44,298 nt of DNA. Origin: Halieaceae bacterium. GTDB taxonomy: Bacteria; Pseudomonadota; Gammaproteobacteria; Pseudomonadales; Halieaceae. Of the stretch, positions 8,076 to 18,000 are shown piece by piece. Under the pieces are notes generated by a model. That model searched no databases. It was not told the origin of the DNA and saw only the letters and a list, made by a program, of their open reading frames with translations. Both the position numbers and the translations under genes were made by a program. The stretch spans positions 1 to 44,298 of the forward strand of contig JASJBK010000005.1 in NCBI GenBank assembly GCA_030066555.1. Direction: 5' to 3'. The stretch's first letter is position 1. Every line of letters begins with the position of its first letter.

Positions 8076-9587
8076 TCAGGCGGCGTGCGTAGCGCCATTG
8101 TCTGACACGGCGCGTCGGGCGGCACTGCGCCCGGCGAGGCGCCCGCTGAAGGTGGCGTCGCCGATCGACATGCCGCTGGAATAGCCTTCGGCGCTGCGCA
8201 CCACGCCGCAGGCGGTGCGGCCCGCGGCATAGAGCCCGGGCACGGTCTTGCGCAGTGGGTCCAGTACTTCGCCCGTCGGCAGGGTGTCGAGCCCGCCCAG
8301 GGTGAAATAGGGCCAGTAGGAGCCGCGGCCAGGCGTTACATCCAGTGCCACCAGCGGCGGCTTCATTACCTGCAGCCAGTCCGGGGACTTGTGGAAGAAA
8401 GGGTCCTCGCCGCGCGCGGCAAAGTGGTTGTACTGGTCGATGGTTGCCACCAGCGAGCCCTCAGGTAGCGCCAGCTCGGCTTCCAGTTCCTCGACGGTCT
8501 CGCCGGTGGCGGCGACTTCAGCACCCATCCAGCTCGAGCTTTCGTAGTCACCGTACTGCTCTACCGTCAGCACGAAATAATGCCGGTCGGCGTTGTCCCT
8601 GAGGATCGCATTGCCCAGCCGCGAGTGGTAGACGTCTTCATTGATGATGCGCTGGGCCTTGTCGTTAATCACCAGGCCGTAGGTCATGGAGGCGGGTGGG
8701 TAGTAGGGCAGGGTAATAAAGCCCTCCTGCATGTTGATGGCCGCCGCACCCACGCCCATGCCCATGAGGATGCCGCTGCCGGTGTCCCCGGGATTGCCAA
8801 GGGCATAGCTGCCCTCTGTCAGCCGGGGTGCATACTTGTTCACCATCTCCTCGTTCATGACGAAGCCGCCGGCGCACAACACCACGCCGCCGCGGGCGCG
8901 CACCGTCATTTCCTGCTGGTTGATGCGCACCACCAGGCCGTGCACCCGGTTGTGCTCATCGGCAACCAGCGTCAGGGCGCGGGCTTCGAATTCCACCCGG
9001 ATGTTGTCGCGACGCTCCACGTTCTCGCCGACGATCTTCATGAACAGCGGGCCGCCGTTGTCGCCTTCCACGTACAGGTTGTGGCCGCGGGGGGCGGGGG
9101 TAGCTTGCTCATTGAAGGGCCAGGCGTTCTCGCTGCCGGTATAGAGCAGGCCGTCGTCGGTCAGGCACATCATGGCCCGCTCTTCATGGAAGCTGTCCTT
9201 GAAGGGCACGCCCAGTCCCACCAGCCAGTCAAAGTGGGCGGCGCTGTTCTCGCAGTAGTTGCGAATCTTTTCCTCGTCCGCCAGCCGGCCGGCGCACATC
9301 ATCATGTAGGTAAACATGGCCTCGGTGCTGTCCTCGAAACCGGAGGCCTTCTGCACCCGCGTACCGCCGCTGCCGCCCATATAGATTTCCGCGCTGGAGA
9401 GCGCCGTGGAGCCCCCCGCGGCGCTGGCCACCTCGAAGACAATGACCTCGGCACCGGCGTCGGCGGCCTCGATGGCGGCGCAGCCGCCGGCGCCGCCAAA
9501 GCCGATCACGGCCACATCGGTCTCCATGTCCCAGTGCGTTATCTCACTGAGGCGGCGGGGCTGCGTGGCTGCGGTCTTCTCGGTCAT
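8076..9587 (-). CDS. FAD-dependent oxidoreductase, 3-ketosteroid dehydrogenase/fumarate reductase flavoprotein type
   Basis: Flavoprotein of 503 residues. The N-terminal Rossmann motif VAVIGFGGAGGCAAIEAADAG (about 25-45) is followed by an acidic strand end (VIVFE) and GGSTALSSAEIYMGG, the FAD-binding pattern of the FAD_binding_2 family. The C-terminus has YFTLGGLDT and GLYAAGRTACGV, as in fumarate reductase/KstD-like flavoproteins. It resembles 3-oxosteroid-1-dehydrogenase-type enzymes more than soluble fumarate reductases, but the substrate cannot be fixed from sequence. No secretion signal is visible. Gene order with gloA (57 bases downstream) permits co-transcription but gives no pathway. 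Confidence 0.8.
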   Translation of the reverse strand: MTEKTAATQPRRLSEITHWDMETDVAVIGFGGAGGCAAIEAADAGAEVIVFEVASAAGGSTALSSAEIYMGGSGGTRVQKASGFEDSTEAMFTYMMMCAGRLADEEKIRNYCENSAAHFDWLVGLGVPFKDSFHEERAMMCLTDDGLLYTGSENAWPFNEQATPAPRGHNLYVEGDNGGPLFMKIVGENVERRDNIRVEFEARALTLVADEHNRVHGLVVRINQQEMTVRARGGVVLCAGGFVMNEEMVNKYAPRLTEGSYALGNPGDTGSGILMGMGVGAAAINMQEGFITLPYYPPASMTYGLVINDKAQRIINEDVYHSRLGNAILRDNADRHYFVLTVEQYGDYESSSWMGAEVAATGETVEELEAELALPEGSLVATIDQYNHFAARGEDPFFHKSPDWLQVMKPPLVALDVTPGRGSYWPYFTLGGLDTLPTGEVLDPLRKTVPGLYAAGRTACGVVRSAEGYSSGMSIGDATFSGRLAGRSAARRAVSDNGATHAA

Positions 9588-9730
9588 GATTGTCGTGCCA
9601 TATGGGGTTTCGTAACTGGCTTAAGCGCATTAAATCGACATCAAAATAGCCCAACAAGCGCGCCGCCGCGGGTCGGGGACAAATTGTTGTACAGCGAGCG
9701 ACTATTTATGCGAAACCGGCCGCGCTTCGG

Positions 9731-9736
9731 TACAAT
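9731..9736 (+). promoter_or_regulatory. Possible -10 element for rdgC operon
   Basis: TACAAT lies 35 bases before the rdgC start, in the 183-base divergent gap between the flavoprotein gene and rdgC. No convincing -35 hexamer sits 16-18 bases upstream, so this is a weak call from position and similarity alone. Confidence 0.3.
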
Positions 9737-9770
9737 CGCGGCCCTTCCTTCGACAAAGTCAGCCTTGTTT

Positions 9771-10682
9771 ATGTGGTTCAAGAACCTGCGGGCCTACCGC
9801 CTCACCAGCCCCTTTGACCTGTCCGCCGAGCAGCTCGACCAGCAGCTTGCCGGCGCGACCTTTAGCCCCTGCGGCAAGTCACAGCCCCTGTCCCTGGGCT
9901 GGGTACCGCCGCTGGGTGAGGATACGGAAACCCTTGTCCACGCCGCCGGCGGCAGGTTCCTGCTGTGCCTGCGCCGGGAGGAAAAGCTACTGCCCGCCAC
10001 CGTGGTGCGCGAGCAGCTCGGCGAGCGTATCGCCGACATCGAGAAGGAGCAGGCGCGCAAGGTCTACCGCAAGGAGCGGCTGCAGCTGAAAGACGAGGTG
10101 GTGCAGGATTGCCTGCCGCGGGCCTTCACCCGTTCCAGCCTGGTGTACGCCTACATCGACACCCGCAGCAACTGGATTTTCGTGGATGCCGCCTCCGCAT
10201 CGCGGGCCGAAGAGGTAGTGAACCTGCTGCGCGAATGCGTTGGCAGCTTGCCGCTGCTGTTGCCCCAGGTGAATCACTCACCGGCGGCGTCCATGACCTC
10301 CTGGCTGGCTCACAGCAATGTTCCCCAGGACCTGTCCCTGGGCAGCGACTGCGAGATGCGCGACCTCGGTGAGGACGGCGGAGTTGTGCGCTGCCGCGGG
10401 GTCGAGCTCGACAGTGAGGAGGTCGAGATTCACCTTCAGGCCGGCAAACAGGTGGTGCGCCTGGCGGTGGAGTGGGATGAAAAACTCAGCCTGGTGTTGT
10501 GCGAGGACCTGGTGCTGCGTCGCCTGAAGTTTGCCGATGAGCTGGTGGCAGAGAATGACGACATCGCCGAGGCCGACCCGCTGGCCCGGCTCGACGCCGA
10601 CTTCGCGCTGATGACCGACGTGGTGAGCGGCCTGCAGGAACGGGTGATGGAACTGTTCGGCGGCGAGGCCGCGGAGCAGTAG
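9771..10682 (+). CDS. rdgC: Recombination-associated protein RdgC
   Basis: Toroidal DNA-binding protein that modulates RecA-dependent recombination. The start is the ATG at 9771, giving MWFKNLRAYRL, which aligns with E. coli RdgC (MLWFKNL...), and a product of 303 residues, the same length as the E. coli protein. Diagnostic segments are FSPCGKSQPLSLGWVPPLG, EEKLLPATVV, LKDEVVQDCLPRAF and RLKFADEL. The open frame extends far upstream, but that part is antisense to the flavoprotein gene and is not RdgC. Only 5 bases separate it from mnmH, so rdgC, mnmH and the selD fusion probably form one transcript. Confidence 0.95.
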   Translation: MWFKNLRAYRLTSPFDLSAEQLDQQLAGATFSPCGKSQPLSLGWVPPLGEDTETLVHAAGGRFLLCLRREEKLLPATVVREQLGERIADIEKEQARKVYRKERLQLKDEVVQDCLPRAFTRSSLVYAYIDTRSNWIFVDAASASRAEEVVNLLRECVGSLPLLLPQVNHSPAASMTSWLAHSNVPQDLSLGSDCEMRDLGEDGGVVRCRGVELDSEEVEIHLQAGKQVVRLAVEWDEKLSLVLCEDLVLRRLKFADELVAENDDIAEADPLARLDADFALMTDVVSGLQERVMELFGGEAAEQ

Positions 10683-10687
10683 TCGGC

Positions 10688-11770
10688 ATGGCCAGGGACG
10701 ACACCGCGGATTACCGCGCCCTGTTCCTGACCGATGTGCCCCTGATGGACACGCGGGCCCCGGTAGAGTTTGCCCGTGGAGCCTTTCCCAGCGCCGTCAA
10801 CCTGCCGCTGATGACAGATGACGAGCGGCACGCGATCGGCATTCGCTACAAGGAGTCCGGCCAGGCTGCCGCGATTGAGCTGGGCCATGAACTGGTAGCC
10901 GGCCAGGAGCGCGAGGCACGTATCCAGGGTTGGTGCGACTTTGCGCGGGCCCACCCAGAGGGCTACTTGTACTGTTTTCGCGGAGGCCTGCGTTCTGCCA
11001 CCGCACGTCAGTGGATGCGCGAGTCCGGCGTCGACTACCCGTTGGTGGTGGGCGGCTACAAGGCCATGCGCCGCTTCCTGATTGACGAACTCGAGCGCTC
11101 CCTGGCGGCTGCAGATTTCCTTTTGATCGCGGGTAAGACCGGCTGTGGTAAAACCCGGGTGATCGATGCTGTCGACCGTGCCATAGACCTCGAGGGCCTG
11201 GCCCTGCACCGGGGCTCCAGTTTCGGCCGCCTGCTGGACCCACAGCCGACCCAGATCGATTTCGAAAACGCTCTGAGTATTGAGCTCATGCGCGGCCTCG
11301 CCGGCGGCAACACCCTGGTGCTGGAAGACGAGGGCAAGCTTATCGGCCGCCTGTCACTGCCCCACGACCTGCGCGACAAGATGCGCGAATCCCGCCTGCT
11401 GGTGGTGGAGGAATCCGTCGCATCCCGGGTGGAGGTGATTTTCGAGGACTACATCCTGGACCTGGGCGCGCGCTACCGCGATCGTCACGCTGACAGCGGG
11501 CCCGAGCAGCATGCGCTGCACCTGCGCGAGGGCCTGGCACGGATCCGCAAGCGCCTTGGCGGTGAGCTGCACACCGAGATCGACCAGCTCATGCAGCAGG
11601 CCTTTGCGGCGGTCGACGAAGAACTGCACCGCCGTTGGATCGAGCTGTTGCTGGTGAAATACTATGACCCCATGTACGAGTACCAGATCGGGCAGCGGGA
11701 GGGCGTGGTCGTAGCGGCCGGCAGCCGCGACGAGATCATCGCCCTTGCCAGGGAATTATCCCGCGCGTGA
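10688..11770 (+). CDS. mnmH: tRNA 2-selenouridine(34) synthase
   Basis: Converts 2-thiouridine to 2-selenouridine at the wobble position of certain tRNAs, using selenophosphate (also called SelU). The 360-residue protein has an N-terminal rhodanese domain with the catalytic cysteine C96 in YCFRGGLRS, then a P-loop domain with Walker A GKTGCGKT at 149-156. Both are hallmarks of the family, as is LHRGSSFGRLLDPQPTQ. Its stop overlaps the start of the selD fusion gene (TGATG), which pairs the enzyme with its selenium donor synthase. Confidence 0.95.
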   Translation: MARDDTADYRALFLTDVPLMDTRAPVEFARGAFPSAVNLPLMTDDERHAIGIRYKESGQAAAIELGHELVAGQEREARIQGWCDFARAHPEGYLYCFRGGLRSATARQWMRESGVDYPLVVGGYKAMRRFLIDELERSLAAADFLLIAGKTGCGKTRVIDAVDRAIDLEGLALHRGSSFGRLLDPQPTQIDFENALSIELMRGLAGGNTLVLEDEGKLIGRLSLPHDLRDKMRESRLLVVEESVASRVEVIFEDYILDLGARYRDRHADSGPEQHALHLREGLARIRKRLGGELHTEIDQLMQQAFAAVDEELHRRWIELLLVKYYDPMYEYQIGQREGVVVAAGSRDEIIALARELSRA

Positions 11771-13923
11771 TGGCGGTCGACGCCACCCGCGACCTGGTGC
11801 TGCTCGGGGGCGGCCATACCCACGCCCTGGCGCTACGCATGTTGGCCATGAAGGCGCCGACCGCCACCCGCATCACCCTGGTAAGCGACACCGATTTTGC
11901 CCCGTACTCCGGCATGCTGCCGGGCCTGGTCGCCGGGCACTACCGCTTCGAAGAGGCCCATATCGACCTGCGTCGCTTCTGCAGTGCCCGCGGCATCCGC
12001 TTTGTGAAAGCGGCGGCTAGCGGTATCGACCGGGAGCGCAGGCGGGTACTGCTGGCCGGTCGGCCGGCCCTGGAATACGACATTCTCTCGATAAACATCG
12101 GCGCCCAGCCTGAACTGTCGGTCCCCGGGGCCCGCGAGCATGCGGTGCCGGTGAAGCCTGTAGGCAGCTTCTACCAGCGCTGGCTGAAACTTGAAAAGCG
12201 CGTTCGCAAGGGCAGCCAGCCGCGCATCCTGCTGGTGGGCGGCGGTGCCGGCAGCGTCGAGTTGGCGCTGGCCATGCGTCACCGGCTGGGGGAGGCCGCC
12301 GGGATTGGCCTGATTTCCGGCGACAGCCTGCTGCCGGGCTACAACCGGCGGGCCCGGGACACCGTGCGCCGGCACCTTGAGGCCGGCCGCATCGAACTGC
12401 TGGAAAACAGCCGGGTGACGCGGGTTACTGAGGCCTCCGTGGAGATCGGTGATGTCTCAGAGTACTGCGACGAACTGATCTGGTGTACCGGCGTTGTGCC
12501 GGTGGATTGGCTCGCCGATACCGGTTTCGAGACCGATGAGCGCGGCTTCCTGTCGGTAGCGGATAGCCTGGAACTGGTCGGAGAAAGCGGAGTGTTCGCC
12601 GCCGGTGACGTGGCCGTGCAGCGCAACCACCCGCGGCCCCGGGCGGGCGTGTACGCCGTGCGGCAGGCGCCGGTGCTGGCCCACAACCTGGCCGCCGCGC
12701 TACGCGGTCAGCCGTTGAAGCAGCACCGGCCCCAGCGACGGTTTCTCTCGCTGCTGTCGCTGGGCGACCGCCTGGCGGTGGCCGACAAGGGGCCGTTCAG
12801 TGCCAGCGGTGCCTGGGCCTGGCGCTGGAAAGATCGCATCGATCGCAAGTTCATGGACCAGTTCTCGGAGCCACCACCGCCAATGGCGCCGCCCACACCT
12901 TCGGACGAGATGCACTGCGGCGGCTGCGGCGCCAAGTTGCCGGCGTCGATACTGCGTGAGGCGCTGGCCAGTGTCGCCGCCGCCCAGCCGGGCACGGTGT
13001 CGCTGAAACGCCTAAAAGACGACGCCGCGGTGCTGGACTGGCCCGCCGACACGCTGGTGCAAACCGTCGATACCCTGCGCGAATTCGTTGCCGATCCGTG
13101 GCTGATGGGCCGTATTACCGCCCTGCATGCGCTCAGCGATATCTATGCCATGGGCGCGGTACCGCACTCCGCCCAGGTGAACGTTTGCCTGCCCTACGCC
13201 AGCGCCAACCTGCAGCGCCGGGAACTCGAGCAGTTGCTGTTCGGCCTGGCACTGGAGCTGCAGGGGGCAAACTGTGCGCTGGTAGGTGGCCACAGCATGG
13301 AAGGACCCGAGCTCTCCCTGGGTCTCGCGGTCAACGGCAGCCTTGCCGCCAAAACAGTGCTCGGTAAAACAGGCGCAAGCGCGGGAGACAAGCTGGTGCT
13401 GACCAAGCCGCTGGGCACCGGGGTGATCTTCTCCGCCGCCATGACCGGCAACGCAGGCGGCGATTCGATAGCTGCTGCCATCGACAGCATGCTGCGCAGC
13501 AACCGCAGTGCCGCCGATCTCGCTCGGCAGTTTGGCGCCAGCGCCAGTACCGATATCACCGGATTTGGCCTGGCGGGTCACCTCCTGGAGATGCTCGGAA
13601 AACGCCAGCGGGCGGTGTTGACTGAGGTGCCGGCGCTACCGGGCGCCGAGTCCCTGGTACTTGCGGGTCATCGCAGCACCCTGCACGAGGGCAACCTCGC
13701 CGCGCTGGTAGACCCGGTGTTCAGCCGCAAGAAGGCGCCGCCCGCTGATGCCTGGCCGGCCCTGCTCTGTGATCCGCAGACCAGCGGCGGCCTGCTGATC
13801 GCCATTAGCGAGAGTAGCTGCGGGGCGCTGATGTCAGCGCTGGAGGGTGCGGGCGACCGACCGACTGTGGTGGGAGAAGTGCGCGAGGCCAAACCCAAGC
13901 ACCCGCGCATAGTTTTTGATTAA
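11770..13923 (+). CDS. selD: Pyridine nucleotide-disulfide oxidoreductase-SelD fusion (selenide, water dikinase)
   Basis: Bifunctional protein of 717 residues. Residues 1-370 form an NDH-2-like flavoprotein: FAD-binding LVLLGGGHTHALAL, a second dinucleotide motif ILLVGGGAGSVELALA and GVFAAGDVAV near the FAD. This domain matches the family often fused to SelD. From about residue 380 comes SelD, which makes selenophosphate from selenide and ATP. Its active-site motif is GGCGAK with C386 and K389, so it uses cysteine, not selenocysteine. Downstream SelD signatures are LSDIYAMG, GGHSMEG, DITGFGLAGH and DPQTSGGLL. The oxidoreductase may supply or handle reduced selenium; that is inference. ATG at 11770 overlaps the mnmH stop; a GTG one codon earlier is an alternative start. 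Confidence 0.95.
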   Translation: MAVDATRDLVLLGGGHTHALALRMLAMKAPTATRITLVSDTDFAPYSGMLPGLVAGHYRFEEAHIDLRRFCSARGIRFVKAAASGIDRERRRVLLAGRPALEYDILSINIGAQPELSVPGAREHAVPVKPVGSFYQRWLKLEKRVRKGSQPRILLVGGGAGSVELALAMRHRLGEAAGIGLISGDSLLPGYNRRARDTVRRHLEAGRIELLENSRVTRVTEASVEIGDVSEYCDELIWCTGVVPVDWLADTGFETDERGFLSVADSLELVGESGVFAAGDVAVQRNHPRPRAGVYAVRQAPVLAHNLAAALRGQPLKQHRPQRRFLSLLSLGDRLAVADKGPFSASGAWAWRWKDRIDRKFMDQFSEPPPPMAPPTPSDEMHCGGCGAKLPASILREALASVAAAQPGTVSLKRLKDDAAVLDWPADTLVQTVDTLREFVADPWLMGRITALHALSDIYAMGAVPHSAQVNVCLPYASANLQRRELEQLLFGLALELQGANCALVGGHSMEGPELSLGLAVNGSLAAKTVLGKTGASAGDKLVLTKPLGTGVIFSAAMTGNAGGDSIAAAIDSMLRSNRSAADLARQFGASASTDITGFGLAGHLLEMLGKRQRAVLTEVPALPGAESLVLAGHRSTLHEGNLAALVDPVFSRKKAPPADAWPALLCDPQTSGGLLIAISESSCGALMSALEGAGDRPTVVGEVREAKPKHPRIVFD

Positions 13924-13931
13924 AGGGGCAG

Positions 13932-14981
13932 CTAGCGCAGGGTCACCTGCTGATCCAGCGCGTTGACCTTCTGGCCGTCGCGCAGGTTCTCGGCACCGCG
14001 CACAACCACCGCGTCGCCGGGCTGGATCGCACCGCGGATGGCAATGCGCTCGCCCACTCCCGCACCCAGTTCTACCGACACGCGTTGCGCGGTTGAGTCT
14101 TCGGTCACCACATAGACGTAGTTGCTGCGATCCCTGAGCACCACCGCATCGCGGGCAACCGTGGTGGTGGTTTCCACCCGGCTGGCCGGCAATTCGACGG
14201 TCACCGCCTCGCCGATCAGCCAGTCCTGGGTGGTAGGAGTGAGGCGCAGCTCCATCATATGGGAGCGCAGGTCACCCACTTCCACCAGGCTGCGAATATG
14301 GGCTTCCGCCACCATGTCGCCATTGCTCAGCTGTAAGGTATCGCCGGCCCGGTTGAAGCGCGCGAGCCGCAGGGGCGCGGTCACGCTGACTTCCAGCGCC
14401 CGGGTGTTGACCAGGCGCAACAGCGAGCGGCCCGTGGTGGCGAATTCACCGGCGGCCATGTCGCGTGACACTACCACGCCATCGAAAGGCGCCCGCACCG
14501 TGGATCGCTCCAGGTTGTAGCGAGTGCGCTCCAGCGCCACCTGGGCCTGGGTGAGCTCCTGCTCCAGCACCAGGTAGCGGGCGCGAGTTTCGTCGAGTTC
14601 GGAGTGGGCAGTGTTGTTGCTGGTAGCCAGCTCATCCAGGCGATTGGTCTGGCGCTTGAGCCAGTCGAGGTTGGCTTTCAGCGCCTTGATGCTTGCCTCG
14701 CGCTCGCGCTCTTCCAGCTCGATCAGGTGTTGGTCCAGGCGAGCGATGATGTCGCCTTGCTGGAAGCGGTCTCCTACCTCGGCAATCCACTCCAGGCGCC
14801 CGTTCAGCTCGCTGGCAATAGCGGCGTCTTCCCGGCTTACCACGACGCCGGAGGCGTTCATGGTCGGTGCCACGCTCTCGCGCTTGGCGGAGTCAGTTTC
14901 AACGGTGACCGGCGGCTGCGCCAGTGCCGCCGCGGAGGGCAGCGTAAACAGTGCCAGCAGTGCAAGTGTCCTCAGGTTCAT
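13932..14981 (-). CDS. RND efflux periplasmic adaptor (membrane-fusion protein)
   Basis: Adaptor of 349 residues partnering the RND pump transcribed just before it. The start at 14981 is chosen because GGAGG lies 8 bases upstream; an ATG two codons earlier overlaps that ribosome-binding site. The signal peptide (MNLRTLALLALFTL...AALAQ) is followed by SELNGRLEWIAEVGDRFQQGD, a hairpin of about 65 residues, TVRAPFDGVVVSRDMAAGE and a beta-barrel. It sits downstream of the pump gene rather than upstream, opposite to the acrAB order. It converges with the selD fusion gene (8 bases apart). No dedicated TolC gene adjoins it. Confidence 0.92.
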   Translation of the reverse strand: MNLRTLALLALFTLPSAAALAQPPVTVETDSAKRESVAPTMNASGVVVSREDAAIASELNGRLEWIAEVGDRFQQGDIIARLDQHLIELEEREREASIKALKANLDWLKRQTNRLDELATSNNTAHSELDETRARYLVLEQELTQAQVALERTRYNLERSTVRAPFDGVVVSRDMAAGEFATTGRSLLRLVNTRALEVSVTAPLRLARFNRAGDTLQLSNGDMVAEAHIRSLVEVGDLRSHMMELRLTPTTQDWLIGEAVTVELPASRVETTTTVARDAVVLRDRSNYVYVVTEDSTAQRVSVELGAGVGERIAIRGAIQPGDAVVVRGAENLRDGQKVNALDQQVTLR

Positions 14982-15006
14982 AGCCATGCCTCCAGGCAGT
15001 ACCGCA

Positions 15007-18000
15007 TCAGGCGGCCGGTTTGGGTTTCGGGCTGGTGTGGGGCAGGCTTGCCGCCACGTTCACTTCGCGACCCATGCGCAGCAGGCAGGGCAGCAGTAAC
15101 AGGGTAAAGGCGGTGCTGAAGCACATGCCGCCGACAATCACCGCCGCCAGGCCGCGGTAGATGACACTGCCGACGCCGGGCATCAGCAGCAGCGGCAGCA
15201 TGCCGAAGATGCTGGTCAAAGTACTCATGAATATCGGCCGCATACGGGTCTGCAGCGCCTGGCGTACCGCGTCCGTGCGACTGCTGCCCAGCGCCTCGGC
15301 GCTGCGGGTCTGGTGCACCAGCAGGATGGCGTTGTTCACCACCAGGCCCAGCAGGATCACAAAGCCGATCATGGTCAGCAGGTCCAGCGGCTGGAAAGTC
15401 ACCAGGTTAAGTAGCCGCAGCGATACCACGCCGCCGACCATGGCCAGCGGCATGGCCATAACCACCAACAGGCTGTCGCGTACCGAACGGAACAGCGCCG
15501 CCATCAACAGGAACAGCAGCAGCACGGCGACGGCAAAATTGCTGCCCATGGTGCTGATGGCGCGGGTCAGGGCATTAGCGCTGCCACCGTAGATGATGCT
15601 GCCGTCAGCAGGCAGGGCAGCTATCAGGGCGGGCTCCACCTCGTTCTTCAGCACGTCCATGACCCTTTCCAGGGACATGTCTTCGGGTGGGCGGATGTCG
15701 AGGCTCACCGTGCGGCGCCGGTCGATCCGCACCAGCTGGCTGGGGCCCACCGTGCGCGTCACGTCGACCAGCTCGCCCAGCAGTACCGTGTCGCCGGCGG
15801 GGGTGGCCAGCGGTGTGGCGGCCAGCTGTTCGGGCCGGTTCCACTCGGCGCCGCGCAGGATGATGTCCATGCGCTTCTCGCCGTCGAAATGCTCGCCGAC
15901 ATAGAGGCCGTCGCCCAGGGCACGGACGATGTTGCCCATGTCGCGCCGGGCCCAACCCGCTTCGCTGATGCGCCGGTCCCTGGGTGTCAGGCGCAGCTCC
16001 GGTTCCGCCTGCTCAAGGCCCGGGTTCACCTGTACCGGGGTGCCTGGCAGCGCCTCCGCGAGCAGTTCCTGGCCGAGCCTGGCCGCCTCGGACAGGGCAT
16101 CTCGGTCGCGGGACTGCAGGTTCACGGAGATCCGCCGCTCGCCGCCGAAACCGCCGAACAGGTTCCCCTGGGCTGCGAAGGACTGCATATCGGGCAGGTC
16201 GGCGAAGATCTCGCTGGTAATGATCTGCTGTAGCTCACCCACCCTGGACTGATCCTTGACCCGGGCACCCATGGTGCCGCCGCCGTTCCAGGTGAGAATG
16301 TAGTAGTTCTTGAGTGCCGGCTCGCGCTCGCCCTTCATCAGCGGCTGCATGCGCTCGTCCAGCACCTTGATGTACTCCTCGCGGATGCTGGTCTGGCTGA
16401 CGCCGGCAGGGAAGCGGAACCAGACGTCGACCGCGTCGCGCTTCACCGGCGGCAGGTAGTCGAGCTCGGGGATCAGCAGCCAGCTGGCGCTCAGCGGGAT
16501 CACCAGCAGGCCGGCGGCCAGCAGGCGGCGACGGCGCTTGTTGCCGGTAACGCGCATGATGCGCTCGGTGAGCCTGCGCCAGTGGCCGGCGTGGCTGTCC
16601 TTGAGGGTGTCATCCCGGAGCCACAGCTTGCTTGCGAGCGGCAGCACGCTGATAGCGACCAGCAGAGACATGACCACGGCGATGGCGATGGTGATGGCGA
16701 GGTCGCCGAACAGCTGGCCCTCGACCTCGCGCATGAAGATCACCGGCAGGAAGATGGCCACCGTGGTAGCGGTAGACGCCAGCAGGGCGCCCCACACCTG
16801 GCCGGTGCCTTCCAGCGCCGCCTCGGTCACACCCATGCCTTTCTCACGCAGGCGTACGATATTCTCGAGCACCACGATGGCCGCGTCTAACACCATCCCG
16901 GTGGCAAAGGCCAGGCCCGCCAGGGAAATCACGTTCAGGGAGTTGCCGGTGACATTGAGCAGCACAAAGGTCGCCAGCAGGGAAATCGGAATGGCGGCGG
17001 CCACGATCAGGGTGGCGCGCACCCGGCGCAGGAACCACCACAGCACGCCCACAGCCAGCACCATGCCCAGCACCAGGTTGCCGGTAACCAGGTTGATGGC
17101 CCGGTAGATGAACACTGAGGCGTCGAAGGACTGGGCCATTACCAGGCCCTTATCCTTAACCACGCCGGCGTTGAGCTCATCCACCACATCTTTTACCGCG
17201 TTCAGGGTGGCGAGCACGTTGGCGCCGTTCTCGCGGTCGATGCGAATGGAAATGGCGGGGTTGCCGTTCTGGGTGGGATAGGCGTCGGCATTGCTCTGGA
17301 CCACCTGGATGGTGGCGATATCGCCGAGTCGCACCGGGCGGCCGTCGCGCCACTCAAAGATCATGTCGCCCAGCTCGCGGGGCTCGTAGCGGCCAGTAAA
17401 GCGCAGGGTGTACTGGCGCCGGCCGACATCCACGAAACCACCGCTGACATCGTTGGCCTGGCCGAGGCGCGCGGCGATCTCCGGCAGTGGTACGCCGAGG
17501 TCGGCAGCGCGCTGTGGGTCGAACAGGATCTGCAGTTCCTGGGCGCTGCCGTTGTTGTTGGCCGAGGGCTGCACATTGGCCACACCTGGCACCGCCTCGA
17601 TGGCCGGGCGGATCACATCCTCGGCGAAGGCTGCATAGTCGTGTACAGCACCGGGGGTGCCGGGAAGTTTCTGCAGGAAGAAGTAGGTTAGCGCCGGCGT
17701 ATCGCCGTCGCCGCCTCCCAGCATGATCACTGGCTGGCTGGCATCTCGCGGCAGCGGGTCGATGCGGTTCATGCGCGCAATGACGTCCATCAGCGCCTTC
17801 TGCATATCGGTTTCCAGACCGAACTCGAGGTTGATCCAGGCGTTGCCGGCGTTGGCATACGCGCCCATTTCCTGGATGCCGGGCATGCCGCGCAGCACCG
17901 CCTCGATGGGCTCGATGATCTCCGACTCGATCTCCCGCGGGGAGGCCGCACGCCAGCTGGTCTGGATCGAGATGGTCGGCGTTTCGATATCCGGAAACAG

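Noticed and set aside
8580-9770. Long open frame on the plus strand running into rdgC.
   Set aside because: It is antisense to the flavoprotein gene, and RdgC homology starts only at 9771; open antisense frames are common in high-G+C DNA.
12910-13923. Possible selenocysteine in SelD.
   Set aside because: The catalytic position is TGC (cysteine, C386), not TGA.
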